Of a stretch of 43,778 nt of DNA, positions 9,172 to 19,700 are shown one piece after another. This DNA comes from Acidobacteriaceae bacterium. GTDB lineage: Bacteria; Acidobacteriota; Terriglobia; Terriglobales; Acidobacteriaceae. The position numbers and the translations under genes are program-made. How positions within the stretch are numbered: the stretch's first letter is position 1; each line of letters opens with the position of its first letter. The notes under the pieces were generated by a model. It did not search any database. It worked only from the letters and a program-made list of their open reading frames with translations, and was not told the origin of the DNA. The stretch spans positions 2,741-46,518 of the forward strand of contig PLXP01000107.1 in the NCBI GenBank assembly GCA_003151435.1. Direction: 5' to 3'.

Positions 9172-9220
9172 GGTATTTGCTCGACCATGAAAGTGGCTGA
9201 GCAAATACCTTTCGTCTTTT
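9172..9220 (+). terminator. Intrinsic terminator after the subtilase gene
   Basis: A perfect 11-bp stem GGTATTTGCTC (9172-9182) pairs with GAGCAAATACC (9199-9209) around a 16-nt loop. It is followed by TTTCGTCTTTT. Position 88 bp after the stop codon and the T-rich tail fit a factor-independent terminator. The stem is AT-rich for such a structure, so its strength is uncertain. Confidence 0.7.
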
Positions 9221-9443
9221 AACCCGTCTCTTCCCTCGCGACGCTCAGCGCTCATGGCCTTGCTTGCCGCGGTGCACTTGGAGGTGCGGAGAACGCTGAG
9301 TCTTTGAGCGCTCGTATCGCAGCCCGAGAAAAGGTATATAAAGGGGATTCAATAATTTGTTGAGACGAGAGCTCGACCTACACGGCTGCATGAGCCACTT
9401 TGCATCGTGCGATAGGGGTCGCTCCACCTCAGGGGACAAGGTC
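9221..9443 (+). promoter_or_regulatory. Leader/promoter region of the GH9 gene
   Basis: This non-coding piece lies between the terminator and the GH9 start. It contains an AT-rich block GGTATATAAAGG (about 9332-9343) and TTCAATAATTTG (about 9348-9359), either of which could hold a -10 element; I see no good -35 at the right distance. The open frame of the GH9 gene extends back to 9357 but without a ribosome site there. I see no other element. Confidence 0.35.
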
Positions 9444-11993
9444 ATGGCGCTCTTCCGCACCACTCCGATTCAGATCCTGCTTGGCTTCATCGTTGTTTCA
9501 CCTCTCATAGCGCAGACGACCGATCTCCGTCTCAATCAGAAGGAATACTTTGAGGCGCCGGGCGTTAACGTCATGGCGTTCCAAGACATTTATCCGGATG
9601 GCCATCAGGGCGGTGTTTCTATCATCCAGAATGGCGTACGCGTGGCGACCAACGGCGACATTCGTTTGGAGCCTGCGCCAGGGCAGTGGCAGCCCATGCC
9701 CAAGCAGGACGCACGCAGCGTAGATGCCGCCTCCAACACCATCACCACCACGCTCTCTTATCCTGACCCGGCCAAGAATCGCACCGGCTTCAATCCGATC
9801 GACTACCCTGATCTCAACTTCACTTATAAGGTGCGCGTGCAAGGCGAAGGCGATTCGATCCATATCACGGTAGATCTGGACAAGCCCATTCCAGCGAAGT
9901 TCATTGGCAAGGTAGGCTTCAACTTCGAACTCTTCCCCAACGATCTCTTCGGCAAGAGTTGGTATCTGGGCGCCTCGTCCGGCATCTTCCCTCACCAGGC
10001 CAATGGCCCGGAGATTCGCGATGATGCGGGTGAATTGCAACCGATGCCGCTTGCGACAGGCGCGCGGCTATCTGTCGCTCCTGAGACCGAAGGGCAGCGT
10101 ATGTTGATCGAGTCGAAGACCGGCGATCTGCAACTCCTCGATGCTCGTTCCAAGCGCAATAACGGCTGGTTCGTGGTGCGATCACTCGTACCTGCGGGCA
10201 CCAGCAAAGGCGCCATTGAATGGGTCATTACGCCCCATGCCATTCGCGGCTGGAAGTACCAGCCCGTTGTGCATGTGAGCCAGATCGGCTACCACCCCGC
10301 GCAGAAGAAAATCGCCATCGTCGAACTCGATCGCGAGGACTCAGGCGTCGATCCCGTGCGCGTGCTCAGCATTGAGCCAACGGGCGGCACGCACCAGGTG
10401 CTCTCCGCAAAGCCAAGCCCGTGGGGCAATTTTCTCCGCCACAAATACGTCGAGCTCGACTTCTCAAGTGTCATTGAACCTGGCATGTACCAGGTCGCCT
10501 ATCGCGACACTCTCTCGCAGCCATTCCGCATCGCCGCCGACGTATATCAGCGCGGTGTGTGGCAGCCGGTGCTTGAATACTTTCTGCCGGCGCAAATGTG
10601 CCACATGAGCGTGGAGCAGCAATATCGCGTATGGCACGGCGCTTGTCACCTTGACGACGCACGCATGTCACTCACCAGCCATAATCATTTCGACGGTTAC
10701 GAACAGGGCCCGTCTACACTCACGAAGTTCAAACCGGGCGAGACGGTTCCCGGCCTTGACCGCGGCGGCTGGCACGACGCGGGCGACGCCGATTTGCGCA
10801 TTGAATCGCAATCCGACGAGGTTTCCATTCTTGCCAGCGCATACGAGAGTTTCCACCTCGATTACGACGACACAACCATCGACGAGCAATCGCGCCGCAC
10901 TCAGATTCACGTGCCCGACGGCAAAGCGGACGCGCTGCAGCAAATCGAGCACGGCATCCTGTCAATCCTCGGCGGCTATCGTTCCATGGGACGAGTCTAT
11001 CGCGGCATCCAGGAGGCGACCCTCGAGCAGTACGTAATGCTGGGCGACCCATCGAACGCCACCGATAATTTGTTTTACAACTCGTCGATGAAGCCCAATG
11101 AGCGCTCTGGAAGTGAGTCGGGAAAGCCAGACGATCGCTGGGTGTTTACTGAGCAGAATCCGATCCACGAGTACAAGGCCATTGCCGCGCTTGCCTCAGC
11201 GGGTCGCGTGCTCAAGGCTTCGAATCCAGGGCTCGCAGAAGAATGCATCCATGCAGCCGAGGCCATGTGGCTTGCGGAGCCTGATGCCACCAAGGCCTTC
11301 GACGCACGCATGATCGCGGCTGCACAGCTCTTCAAAACCACCGGCAACGAAAGCTATCGCAAGGCAATTCTCGGCAGCAGCGCGCATATCCTTACCGACT
11401 CCGAAAAGATTGCCTGGGCGATTGCGCCCATCGTCACAGGACTTCACGATGAAGCTTTCACGCATGATTTGCGCGAGGCTGTTCGCCGTGATTTCGCCGC
11501 ACTCCAGAAGAAGCAATCCACCGACTCCCCCTTTGGCGTGCCCTACACCCCGTACATCTGGGGCGCGGGCTGGGAGATTGAGCGCTTCGGCGTCGAGCAG
11601 TTCTACCTGCACCAGGCCTTTCCCGACATTGTTTCAGCCGACTACCTGCTCAACGCACTCAATTTCATGCTCGGCGTGCATCCCGGCTCCAACACCGCAT
11701 CGTTTGCGTCCGGGGTGGGGTCGCGCTCCACCACCATCGCCTACGGCTTCAACCGCGCTGACGCCTCCTACATTCCCGGAGGCGTGGTCAGCGGCACAGC
11801 ACTCATCCGCCCCGACTTTCCTGAGTTGAAGGACTACGGATTCCTCTGGCAGCAAATGGAGTATGTGCTCGGTGGCGGCTCATCGAACTTCATGTTCCTG
11901 ACTCTTGCCGCGGACGACGTGTTGAACGGTCACAGCCAGAGCTTTCCGGCCCTCACTCCGCCGCCCGCTAATCAGCCCTACCGGAAACCATAG
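9444..11993 (+). CDS. Secreted glycoside hydrolase family 9 (cellulase-type)
   Basis: An 849-residue exported enzyme of family GH9, which hydrolyses beta-glucans by inversion. It has a signal peptide (MALFRTTPIQILLGFIVVSPLIAQ), an N-terminal beta-rich region of about 260 residues that I do not recognise, an Ig-like CelD_N domain (about 278-370, starting VVHVSQIGYHP), and the alpha-toroid catalytic domain (about 385-830). The catalytic-base block is GGWHDAGDADLR, with D445 and D448. The general acid is probably E806 in QQMEYVLGGG near the C-terminus, aligning with the NEVxxNWN block of other members; that assignment is inference. The start ATG 9444 has AGGGGA (9431-9436) seven bases upstream. 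Substrate could be cellulose, mixed-linkage glucan or xyloglucan; the sequence does not decide. Confidence 0.9.
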   Translation: MALFRTTPIQILLGFIVVSPLIAQTTDLRLNQKEYFEAPGVNVMAFQDIYPDGHQGGVSIIQNGVRVATNGDIRLEPAPGQWQPMPKQDARSVDAASNTITTTLSYPDPAKNRTGFNPIDYPDLNFTYKVRVQGEGDSIHITVDLDKPIPAKFIGKVGFNFELFPNDLFGKSWYLGASSGIFPHQANGPEIRDDAGELQPMPLATGARLSVAPETEGQRMLIESKTGDLQLLDARSKRNNGWFVVRSLVPAGTSKGAIEWVITPHAIRGWKYQPVVHVSQIGYHPAQKKIAIVELDREDSGVDPVRVLSIEPTGGTHQVLSAKPSPWGNFLRHKYVELDFSSVIEPGMYQVAYRDTLSQPFRIAADVYQRGVWQPVLEYFLPAQMCHMSVEQQYRVWHGACHLDDARMSLTSHNHFDGYEQGPSTLTKFKPGETVPGLDRGGWHDAGDADLRIESQSDEVSILASAYESFHLDYDDTTIDEQSRRTQIHVPDGKADALQQIEHGILSILGGYRSMGRVYRGIQEATLEQYVMLGDPSNATDNLFYNSSMKPNERSGSESGKPDDRWVFTEQNPIHEYKAIAALASAGRVLKASNPGLAEECIHAAEAMWLAEPDATKAFDARMIAAAQLFKTTGNESYRKAILGSSAHILTDSEKIAWAIAPIVTGLHDEAFTHDLREAVRRDFAALQKKQSTDSPFGVPYTPYIWGAGWEIERFGVEQFYLHQAFPDIVSADYLLNALNFMLGVHPGSNTASFASGVGSRSTTIAYGFNRADASYIPGGVVSGTALIRPDFPELKDYGFLWQQMEYVLGGGSSNFMFLTLAADDVLNGHSQSFPALTPPPANQPYRKP

Positions 11994-12073
11994 GGCAATT
12001 GCACGCCTTCGCCCGCTGTTCTCCACCGACGAAGCCGAATAGGTGCCTATGTTTTGATGGACCTCTGGATGGA

Positions 12074-13081
12074 TCAGAATCGAAATTCGGGCTTGAGTTC
12101 GCACCGGTAAACCGCGGACTTGTCGCTTTCCCGGTTGGTTCTTGCTGTACAGTTCGCCCAGCTCAGGTAGAGTTCGGGGCTTAGAGGAAAAACCATCGGA
12201 GTGCCATCCACATCTGCCTCGATGCTCACGCCTTCTTCCGTAGCAGGCAAGGTAAAGTTCAAGGTGCGGCCAAAGATGACCGGGTAAGATTCGCGCACGC
12301 TCGAATCGATGGATGTTCGAAAGACCTCGGCCTCCAGCAGGAACGTGGCCGTGTCTGACCAGTCCAGAGCCCGCGCAGTAATGACCCGCCCACCATGTTC
12401 GAAACCGCTGGAATCAAGGCGGGTGAAGGGGCAAGGACCGGCAATGCATGAGGCACGCACATCGCGAAACGCGTTGTCGGGCCCCGCGTCCAAAGTCACC
12501 GATCCAGTAGCCGCTTTCCAGCTTCCATCCGGAGAACATGGGGCCTGGCGGTTGCAGGGAACGTTACCCTGATTCACCACCTCAAGCGTCCTGACTGCGC
12601 TGCCGATGTTGGTCTCCCCTTGCGAATTGACCGTGTACCGGATGCGAATGTTGGAAACGACCGAAAGCTTCTTGCTGTCTGGAGTCTCATCTTCCGGCGC
12701 AACCGGGTTCAAGGCTGCCACATAGAGCTTCTTAGTCGTCAACCGAAGGCCGATCGGCAGTTCCAGATCGAGGGGCTCGTATCCCTGGCTCCGAAAACTC
12801 ACTGTCAACTTTTTTGCCGGCCAGATATTTGCCTTGAATTTGAGATTGAAGTATCCCGACGCGTCCGACTGGGTGCTGGAACTGACCACGCCGTCAGAGG
12901 CAGTCACCAACACCTCGCTGATCGGCAATTCCTTGCGGGTGTCCTGGTCGCGGCGAATAACCGCGCCCTGAATGGATACGGACCTCGGTCTCCAGCGATG
13001 GCTGCGCACCACCAGGGCCGTCACAATCGCGGCGCCGACAGCGATCACCCCGGCCCAGACTGCGAACTTTCTCCAATTCAT
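12074..13081 (-). CDS. Membrane-anchored protein with carboxypeptidase-regulatory-like domain
   Basis: A 335-residue hypothetical protein. One N-terminal membrane segment (about 7-30, FAVWAGVIAVGAAIVTALVV) is followed by a CarboxypepD_reg-like beta-sandwich (about 36-125: SIQGAVIRR, PISEVLVTASDG, SDASGYFNLKF), the same kind of domain found at the start of the two Oar-like receptors here. The rest (about 150-335) is beta-rich with three Cys-x-x-x-x-x-Cys-like pairs and no family I recognise. The open frame begins at GTG 13096, but AGGTGA (13098-13093) fits the ATG at 13081 (11 bases) better than the two upstream GTGs. It points away from the GH144-like gene and toward the GH9 gene. It is probably exposed in the periplasm; function unknown. 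Confidence 0.75.
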   Translation of the reverse strand: MNWRKFAVWAGVIAVGAAIVTALVVRSHRWRPRSVSIQGAVIRRDQDTRKELPISEVLVTASDGVVSSSTQSDASGYFNLKFKANIWPAKKLTVSFRSQGYEPLDLELPIGLRLTTKKLYVAALNPVAPEDETPDSKKLSVVSNIRIRYTVNSQGETNIGSAVRTLEVVNQGNVPCNRQAPCSPDGSWKAATGSVTLDAGPDNAFRDVRASCIAGPCPFTRLDSSGFEHGGRVITARALDWSDTATFLLEAEVFRTSIDSSVRESYPVIFGRTLNFTLPATEEGVSIEADVDGTPMVFPLSPELYLSWANCTARTNRESDKSAVYRCELKPEFRF

Positions 13082-13232
13082 TGATTTCACAATCACCTGT
13101 CAGCTAGTTTGACGCAGTTCCGGTTCGATTCGCTGTCCGGTGTGCTCATCGTCCGCCACTCGTGCATCTAAAATCAAGACTGTCGAAGTCATTTTGCGCT
13201 GGGCGAAAGCCCGCCATAGAGGGTGGAGCGAG

Positions 13233-14663
13233 TTGGAAAGATTCGACGAGCAGCAAGACGGGGCGCAGATTCACGAGATCCAGGAACCAGACGAGGCAAG
13301 CCTTTCACGTCGCAGACTTCTGCTCCAGATGGGCTGCATCTCCCTTGGACTCCCGCTTTCAGGAGCAGCAGCCCTTCCTTTCCTTGAGAGAGGCCGCGCG
13401 CAGCAATCGAGCCACCCCGACAAGCATCAGACGCCCGCGCCGGAGCCCGTGCCTTCCACTCTGTCGCCTGACGACGACCAGTTCCTTAATGAACTTGAAC
13501 ACGCCAATTTCCTATTTTTCTGGGAGCAAGGGAACCCGTCAACGGGCCTGATCAAGGATCGATGCAACGTTCACGCCAAAGACACCAGCATCGCGGCCAG
13601 CATCGCCTCCACCGGGTTCGGTCTCACCGCCATCTGCATCGGCCAGATGCGGGGATTCGTGAGCAATGAGGACGCGCGCGCCCGCGTTCTGTCTGCGCTG
13701 TCGTTCATTTGGCACAAGCTTCCAACACACCGCGGCTTCTTTTACCACTTTGCCAACATCAATACCGGCGAACGAGTGTGGGACTCCGAGGTTTCGTCGG
13801 TCGACACAGCAATGCTGCTGTGCGGCATTCTCACCTGCAAACAGCATTTTCCTGACAAGGAAATTGGCGACCTGGCCCACGCCATCTTCGACAGGGTCGA
13901 TTGGACGTGGCTTTCAGAAGACACGACCTTGCTCTCTCACGGCTGGACTCCCGAGATGGGCTTTATCCATTCCCGCTGGGACGACTACAGCGAACTCATG
14001 ATGATGTATTTGCTGGGGATGGGTTCCACCTCGCATCCGCTTCCCAACGACGCATGGTTTGCATGGAATCGCAAAGTCTTTGAGTATGACGGCCTCCGCT
14101 ACGTAGGATCGTTCGCGCCCCTTTTTGTGCATCAGTACTCGCAGGCCTGGTTCGATTTCCGTGGGAAGCGCGACCGCTTTGCCGATTATTTCCAGAACTC
14201 CATCATCGCTACCGACGTACATCGTCGCTTTTGTATCGAATTGAACGAGCAGTTTTCCGACTATAGCAATGCTCTGTGGGGCATCACCGCGTCCGACTCC
14301 GCAAAGGGATATGTGGCGTGGGGTGGGCCTCCGGCCATGGGGCCGATCGACGGAACTATTGTGCCCGCGGCAGCCGGTGGCTCCCTGCCGTTCCTACCCA
14401 GCGCAACCATGCGCGTTATGCGCACCATCCACGACCACTATCCCCAGGCGTGGTGCCGCTACGGCTTTGTGGACGCGTTCAATCCATTGACGGAGTGGTA
14501 TGACTCGGACGTCGTCGGGATTGACACAGGGATCACGATGCTTATGGCGGAAAACGCGCGATCCGGATTCGTCTGGGACACCTTCATGAAGAATCCAGAG
14601 GCAAAGCGAGGCATGGAAAATGCAGGCTTCAAACCCTACCAGCCCCCTCCCACCCAACTGTAG
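13233..14663 (+). CDS. Tat-exported PF10091 glycoside hydrolase, GH144-like (putative endo-beta-1,2-glucanase)
   Basis: The product has a twin-arginine signal (SRRRLLLQMGCISLGLPLSG) and one Glycoamylase (PF10091) domain filling the rest. Recognisable blocks are FFWEQGNPSTGLIKDRC, IASTGFGLTAICIG, WDDYSELMMMYLLGMGS, GTIVPAAAGGSLPFLP and YDSDVVGIDTGITMLMAEN. Stand-alone proteins of this type include GH144 endo-beta-1,2-glucanases; the substrate here is inferred from that and from the neighbouring synthase. The frame is open from a GTG at 13140, but the extra 31 residues look unnatural. The TTG at 13233 has GGTGGAG four to five bases upstream and leaves a normal Tat n-region, so I prefer it (476 residues). 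A 244-bp gap separates it from the exporter gene, so it may have its own transcript. Confidence 0.8.
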   Translation: MERFDEQQDGAQIHEIQEPDEASLSRRRLLLQMGCISLGLPLSGAAALPFLERGRAQQSSHPDKHQTPAPEPVPSTLSPDDDQFLNELEHANFLFFWEQGNPSTGLIKDRCNVHAKDTSIAASIASTGFGLTAICIGQMRGFVSNEDARARVLSALSFIWHKLPTHRGFFYHFANINTGERVWDSEVSSVDTAMLLCGILTCKQHFPDKEIGDLAHAIFDRVDWTWLSEDTTLLSHGWTPEMGFIHSRWDDYSELMMMYLLGMGSTSHPLPNDAWFAWNRKVFEYDGLRYVGSFAPLFVHQYSQAWFDFRGKRDRFADYFQNSIIATDVHRRFCIELNEQFSDYSNALWGITASDSAKGYVAWGGPPAMGPIDGTIVPAAAGGSLPFLPSATMRVMRTIHDHYPQAWCRYGFVDAFNPLTEWYDSDVVGIDTGITMLMAENARSGFVWDTFMKNPEAKRGMENAGFKPYQPPPTQL

Positions 14664-14767
14664 CGCATCCTCTCAACAGCCGCTCCATTGGGACGATGAT
14701 AGGCGGCGATGCAAATGACCCATCGCATCGCCGCCAAGACTCGGGGCCTCTCATCCAAACAACAATG

Positions 14768-14795
14768 CTTGTCTCGGCCGCATCCTAACATATAG
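14768..14795 (+). promoter_or_regulatory. Candidate sigma-70-type promoter for the exporter-synthase pair
   Basis: TTGTCT (14768-14773) and TATAGC (14790-14795) are separated by 16 bases, matching the -35 and -10 consensus at four of six positions each. They lie 112 bp upstream of the exporter ATG, in an otherwise GC-rich gap. This is a weak pattern match, not proof. Confidence 0.3.
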
Positions 14796-14907
14796 CTACG
14801 TCACCGGTTGGACAACCAAACCTGCCTGAGACTGGACCTGAAGGATTTGACCGTCCCCCGACCAACCCAATCGCCACGGCACTCGAAAGCTACGAAAAAG
14901 GAAGTCA

Positions 14908-16779
14908 ATGTCCCCCGCCATCGACGACCCGGAAGTTGCCGGTAAATCCAGTGAGAACGAACCCGAGGCGCCGCATCCTCCTGGCAATGCCTGGGGCGAC
15001 CGTCTGCGTGCGCTCAAAAATGTACCGCCGGTGCTTCATTTCGTGTGGGAATCCGGCCCCTCGATCGTCTTCTGGAACATCACGATCCGCATTATCGTGG
15101 CCTTTCTCCCGGTGGGCATCGGCATCATCGGCCGATACATCATCGATGGCGTCAACCAGATTCGCCTCCACCAACCGCTTCCGCAAAATTTCTGGTGGCT
15201 GGTCGGCGGGGAGATGACGCTCGCGGTAGTCACCGGCATGCTTTCCCGCTCGGTCGACTACTTTGACAACCTGCTCGCCGACCGCTACACCCATCACGTG
15301 AGCGTCGAAGTGATGCGCAAGGCCGCCGCGCTTGACGTGACTGTCTACGAGGATCCGGTCTTCTACGATCGCCTTGAGCGTGCCCGTGTGCAGGCCACAG
15401 ACCGCCTCGCCATGATCCAGCAGATGGGCCGCCTCATCCAGCAATCCGTCACGGCCATAGCCTTCTCCGCAGTGCTCATTCGTTACTCACCTTTCCTGCT
15501 GCTGCTCCTCATTGCAGGCATCATTCCGGCGTTCCTCGGCGAAAGCCACTTCGCCTTTCTCACCTACGCGAAGAACTTCCGTCAGACGCCAATGCGCCGC
15601 CAGATGGACTATCTGCGTCAGTTGGGTGGCAGCAAAGAAGCGGCAAAAGAGCTGAAGCTCTTCAACCTCAGCGACTACCTCACGCAACGCTTTACAGCGC
15701 TGTCGCACACCATCTATGAGCAGAATGTGGCCCTCAACCGCAGGCGGCTTTTCTGGGGCGGCGTGCTTGCCATCGTGGGGCAGCTTGGTTACTACGGCGC
15801 CTATGGCTACAGCATCTACCGCACCATCCAGGGCCAATACACCGTGGGCGATTTGACGCTGATCACCATGGCCATCATGCAAGCCATGGCCAATATCCAG
15901 TTGGCTTTCTCAACTGCCTCCGGCGTGGCCGACCAGGCGCTGTTCCTCACTGACCTCATCGCCTTCTTCGAGATGAAGCCCCGCGTCGAATCCAAGGTCA
16001 ACGGCATTCCGACCCCGCGGCCAATCGTCCGTGGCTTCGAATTCCGCAACGTATCCTTTGCGTATCCCGGCTCCACGCGTCGCGTCCTCAGCAACTTCAA
16101 TTTCACGCTGCGACCAGGCGAGAGCGTTGCCTTAATCGGCGAGAACGGCCAAGGCAAGACCACTATCGTCAAGCTCATCACGCGCCTGTACGATCCAACC
16201 GAAGGCGAAATCCTGCTCGACGGCGTCGATCTCCGCGAATACGACCTTGACGATCTTCACGGTGAAATCGGCGTCATCTTTCAGGACTTCATGCGCTATG
16301 AAATGACCGCCCGTGAAAACATCGCAGTGGGCCGCATTGAGGTTCCACACGCGGACGAAGAGATCGAGTACGCCGCGGATAAGAGTCTTGCTGCCGGTGT
16401 CATCGCCAAGCTGCAGGGCGGCTATGACCAGATGCTCGGGCGCCGTTTTGAAGGCGGCGTTGATCTCTCAGGCGGTGAATGGCAGAAGCTTGCCCTTGCG
16501 CGCGCTTATCTGCGCGATGCGCAAATGCTCATCCTCGATGAGCCTACCGCCGCGCTCGATGCCCGCAGCGAGTTCGAGGTCTTTGAGCGTTTCGCCGAAC
16601 TCACCGAGGGCAAGATGGCCCTCCTCATCTCCCACCGCTTCTCCACCGTTCGCATGGCCAACCGCATCGTTGTGCTTGAGGGCGGCCGCCTGGTGGAAGA
16701 AGGCAATCACACCCAACTGATGGCGCTCGGCGCCCGCTACGCCGCCATGTTTGAGATGCAAGCATCAAGTTACCGTTGA
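14908..16779 (+). CDS. ABC exporter half-transporter (membrane + ATPase), putative glucan exporter
   Basis: A 623-residue fused exporter of the MsbA/NdvA architecture. Residues about 45-345 carry six membrane segments. The ATPase (about 370-615) has Walker A GENGQGKT (411-418), signature LSGGE (520-524), Walker B MLILDEP with D544 and E545, and the H-loop H576. It should work as a homodimer in the inner membrane. The AAGGAAG just before ATG 14908 is a good ribosome site. The next gene starts six bases after its stop, so the two are almost surely co-transcribed. In rhizobia NdvA/ChvA exports the glucan made by NdvB/ChvB; by that parallel this one is proposed to export the glucan made by the next gene. 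The sequence alone would also fit a lipid or peptide exporter. Confidence 0.9.
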   Translation: MSPAIDDPEVAGKSSENEPEAPHPPGNAWGDRLRALKNVPPVLHFVWESGPSIVFWNITIRIIVAFLPVGIGIIGRYIIDGVNQIRLHQPLPQNFWWLVGGEMTLAVVTGMLSRSVDYFDNLLADRYTHHVSVEVMRKAAALDVTVYEDPVFYDRLERARVQATDRLAMIQQMGRLIQQSVTAIAFSAVLIRYSPFLLLLLIAGIIPAFLGESHFAFLTYAKNFRQTPMRRQMDYLRQLGGSKEAAKELKLFNLSDYLTQRFTALSHTIYEQNVALNRRRLFWGGVLAIVGQLGYYGAYGYSIYRTIQGQYTVGDLTLITMAIMQAMANIQLAFSTASGVADQALFLTDLIAFFEMKPRVESKVNGIPTPRPIVRGFEFRNVSFAYPGSTRRVLSNFNFTLRPGESVALIGENGQGKTTIVKLITRLYDPTEGEILLDGVDLREYDLDDLHGEIGVIFQDFMRYEMTARENIAVGRIEVPHADEEIEYAADKSLAAGVIAKLQGGYDQMLGRRFEGGVDLSGGEWQKLALARAYLRDAQMLILDEPTAALDARSEFEVFERFAELTEGKMALLISHRFSTVRMANRIVVLEGGRLVEEGNHTQLMALGARYAAMFEMQASSYR

Positions 16780-16785
16780 GGCCCA

Positions 16786-19700
16786 ATGACCGACACCGCA
16801 ACCATGTTGGACTCGCACCAAGCACCCAGCGGCGATTCGCTCAGTGAGATCTCCCGCGCCGCAAACGTCGCGGCCTCGTGGGAAGTCGTCGCCCGGCCCA
16901 CGAATGCCGGTTCTTTTCAATCGCGAGTTCTCGCCGCTCGCCGCGCCATTCTATCCCTTGAATTGGATCTGGTTTCCCTGCCCCACGCGCCCGCTGACGC
17001 GATGGATTCCCGCATGATCGCCCTGCTCGATCTGCGCGCGAATCCCCGCCTCTTGCGCTCAGGCATCACCGCAGTGTCAGGCAAATCCAAGGATATGGCT
17101 GAACTCCCGCGTGTGATCCTGCCCAATCGCCAGGACGAACCGCGCGTCGCCACCGTTGCCGCCACATACCTTCGAGTCGCAAAAGGCGAATTCTCTGAGG
17201 TGACATTCGCCGCATTCGTGCACGCACTGGAAGTGCACGACCCGCTGACGGTCTTCGAGCTTTGGAACCTCCCCGGATTCCTCAGGTTCTGTTTGCTTGA
17301 GCAGATACTCGAATCCGCACACCCAGCCCTCAGCACCCAGGATTCATCCGCCGCTTCCCTGCTTTCGAATCAGTTCGCGAGTATGCGTGCCATCGCCAAC
17401 AGCGATTGGGTCGGCATCATCGAACCGCTCATCGTCATTGACGCCACGCTCAGCCGTGACCCCACCGGAACCTACCCGCTGATGGAGTTTGAAACACGCG
17501 ACGTGTATCGCAGTCGGGTCGCATACATCGCACGGCACTCTGACTGCACAGAGTCCAAAGTTGCCGAGCATGTGCTCGAACTTGCACGCGAAGGATCCCA
17601 GCAGATCTTCCAGGACCCGCGAAGTCACCAGCGATGCAGTCACGTTGGCTATTACCTCGTCGACAAGGGACTTCCGAGGCTCGCCGCTCGCGTAGGCTTT
17701 CATCCTCGCCTCGCCGATCGCATTCGCACATGGATCCGCGCCAACGCGGACGACTTCTACATCACCGGCATCGAACTTATCACCATCTTCTTTATCGCCG
17801 CCGCACTCTTTCCTCTCTTGCCCAACTATCCGGTATTCGGCAGGCTGGCCATCACCTTTCTTCTCATGCTGCTGCCTGCCATGCAATGCGCTGTGGACCT
17901 GGTCAACAACACGGTCACGACGATTTTCGATCCACAACCTTTGCCGAAGATGGAGTTCAGCAAGAGCATCCCGGCCGATTGCACAACTCTCGTCGCTGTG
18001 CCCACGCTACTGGTGAACGAAGACCAGGTGCGTGACCTGGTCACCGATCTCGAAGTGCGCTATCTGGCCAATCGCGATCCACACCTCCACTTTGCACTCC
18101 TTACCGACCTTCCAGACTCGATCAGTAAGGCGCACGTCAACGACTCCAATCCTCTCGTCGAACTGGCTAGCCGTCTCATTAATGACCTCAATACAAAATA
18201 CTCATCGTACAAGGGCGGTTGTTTCATTTTTCTCCACCGCCATCGCACCTTCAATGTGCGCCAGGGCGTGTGGATGGGATGGGAACGCAAGCGCGGCAAG
18301 CTCCTCGATCTCAATAAGCTGCTGGTCGGTGAGTACGATGCATTCCCCATCAAGGCCGGCAACCTTGAGGCGCTCCATCAGGTTCGCTACATTCTCACTC
18401 TTGACTCCGACACACAACTACCGCGCGGCTCCGCGGCGCGCATGGTCGGTGCCATCGCACACCCGCTGAATCAAGCCGTAATCGACCCCAAACTGCGCAT
18501 CGTCGTTGAAGGCTACGGCATTCTGCAGCCACGCATCGGTGTGAGCGTCAGTTCTGCCTCGCGGTCGCGGCTGGCAGCCATCTTCTCCGGCCAGACAGGG
18601 TTCGACATCTACAGCCGGGCCGTCTCCGACGCTTACCAGGACCTGTACGGCGAAGGCATCTTCACCGGCAAAGGCATCTATGAAGTCGCCGTTCTCCATG
18701 CGGTACTGAACAAGCGCTTTCCTCGCAATTCGCTTCTCAGCCACGACCTCATTGAAGGCGCCTACGCCCGAGCCGGCCTCGTCACCGACATCGAGCTTAT
18801 CGACGACTACCCCTCGCACTACAGCGCCTACACACGTCGCAAACACCGCTGGGTCCGAGGCGATTGGCAAATTGCGCAATGGATGTTTTCGCGCGTCCCC
18901 GATGAATCCGGCCGCCGCGTCACAAGCCCAATTTCCACTGTCGCGCGGTGGAAGATCTTCGATAATCTGCGCCGTTCACTCGTCGAACCGTTCACCTTCA
19001 TCCTGTTTGTCGCAGGCTGGCTCGTCCTGCCGGGCGGCCCAGTCTATTGGACCGTTGTTCCACTCCTCCTGTTCTTCTTTCCCACCTTCGTCCAACTCGT
19101 TTTCGGCACAGGACGCGCGCTCGTTAGCGGTCGCGTAGACAGCGTCGGAGCGGTACTTGTCGGCTCAGGACAAGCTGCACTGGCCGCTCTGCTGAACCTG
19201 TGCTTCCTTCCCCATCAGACGCTGCTCGCTCTCGACGCCATCGTCCGCGCTCTCGTCCGCCGGTTCATCACGGGCGAACGCCTGCTGGAGTGGGAGACCG
19301 CAGCCGAAGCCGAATCTCGCACAAAAACTACGCCCGTGGATCGCTACCTCGCGTTGATGCCATTCATCGCCTGCGGTTTGGCCCTGGCAATCTATCTCTT
19401 CGCACGCAGCCCTGGAGCCTTCCTCGTAGCTTCGCCGATCCTCTTTTCGTGGTGCATGGCCACCGTCGTTACGGCGTGGCTCAACAAGTCGCCGCGAGAG
19501 CAGCGCAACCGCCTCAGTCCCGCGGACAAGACGTTGTTGCTCTGCCACGCTCTGCGCATCTGGCGCTACTTCCATGAGTTCGGAACGGAGCGCCACAATT
19601 ACCTCATCCCCGATAATATTGAGGAAAAGGGGCTCTTTGAGGCAGCGCGCGTGTCGCCCACAAACGTTGGGCTTCTGCTCAACGCCCGCCAGGCCGCTTG

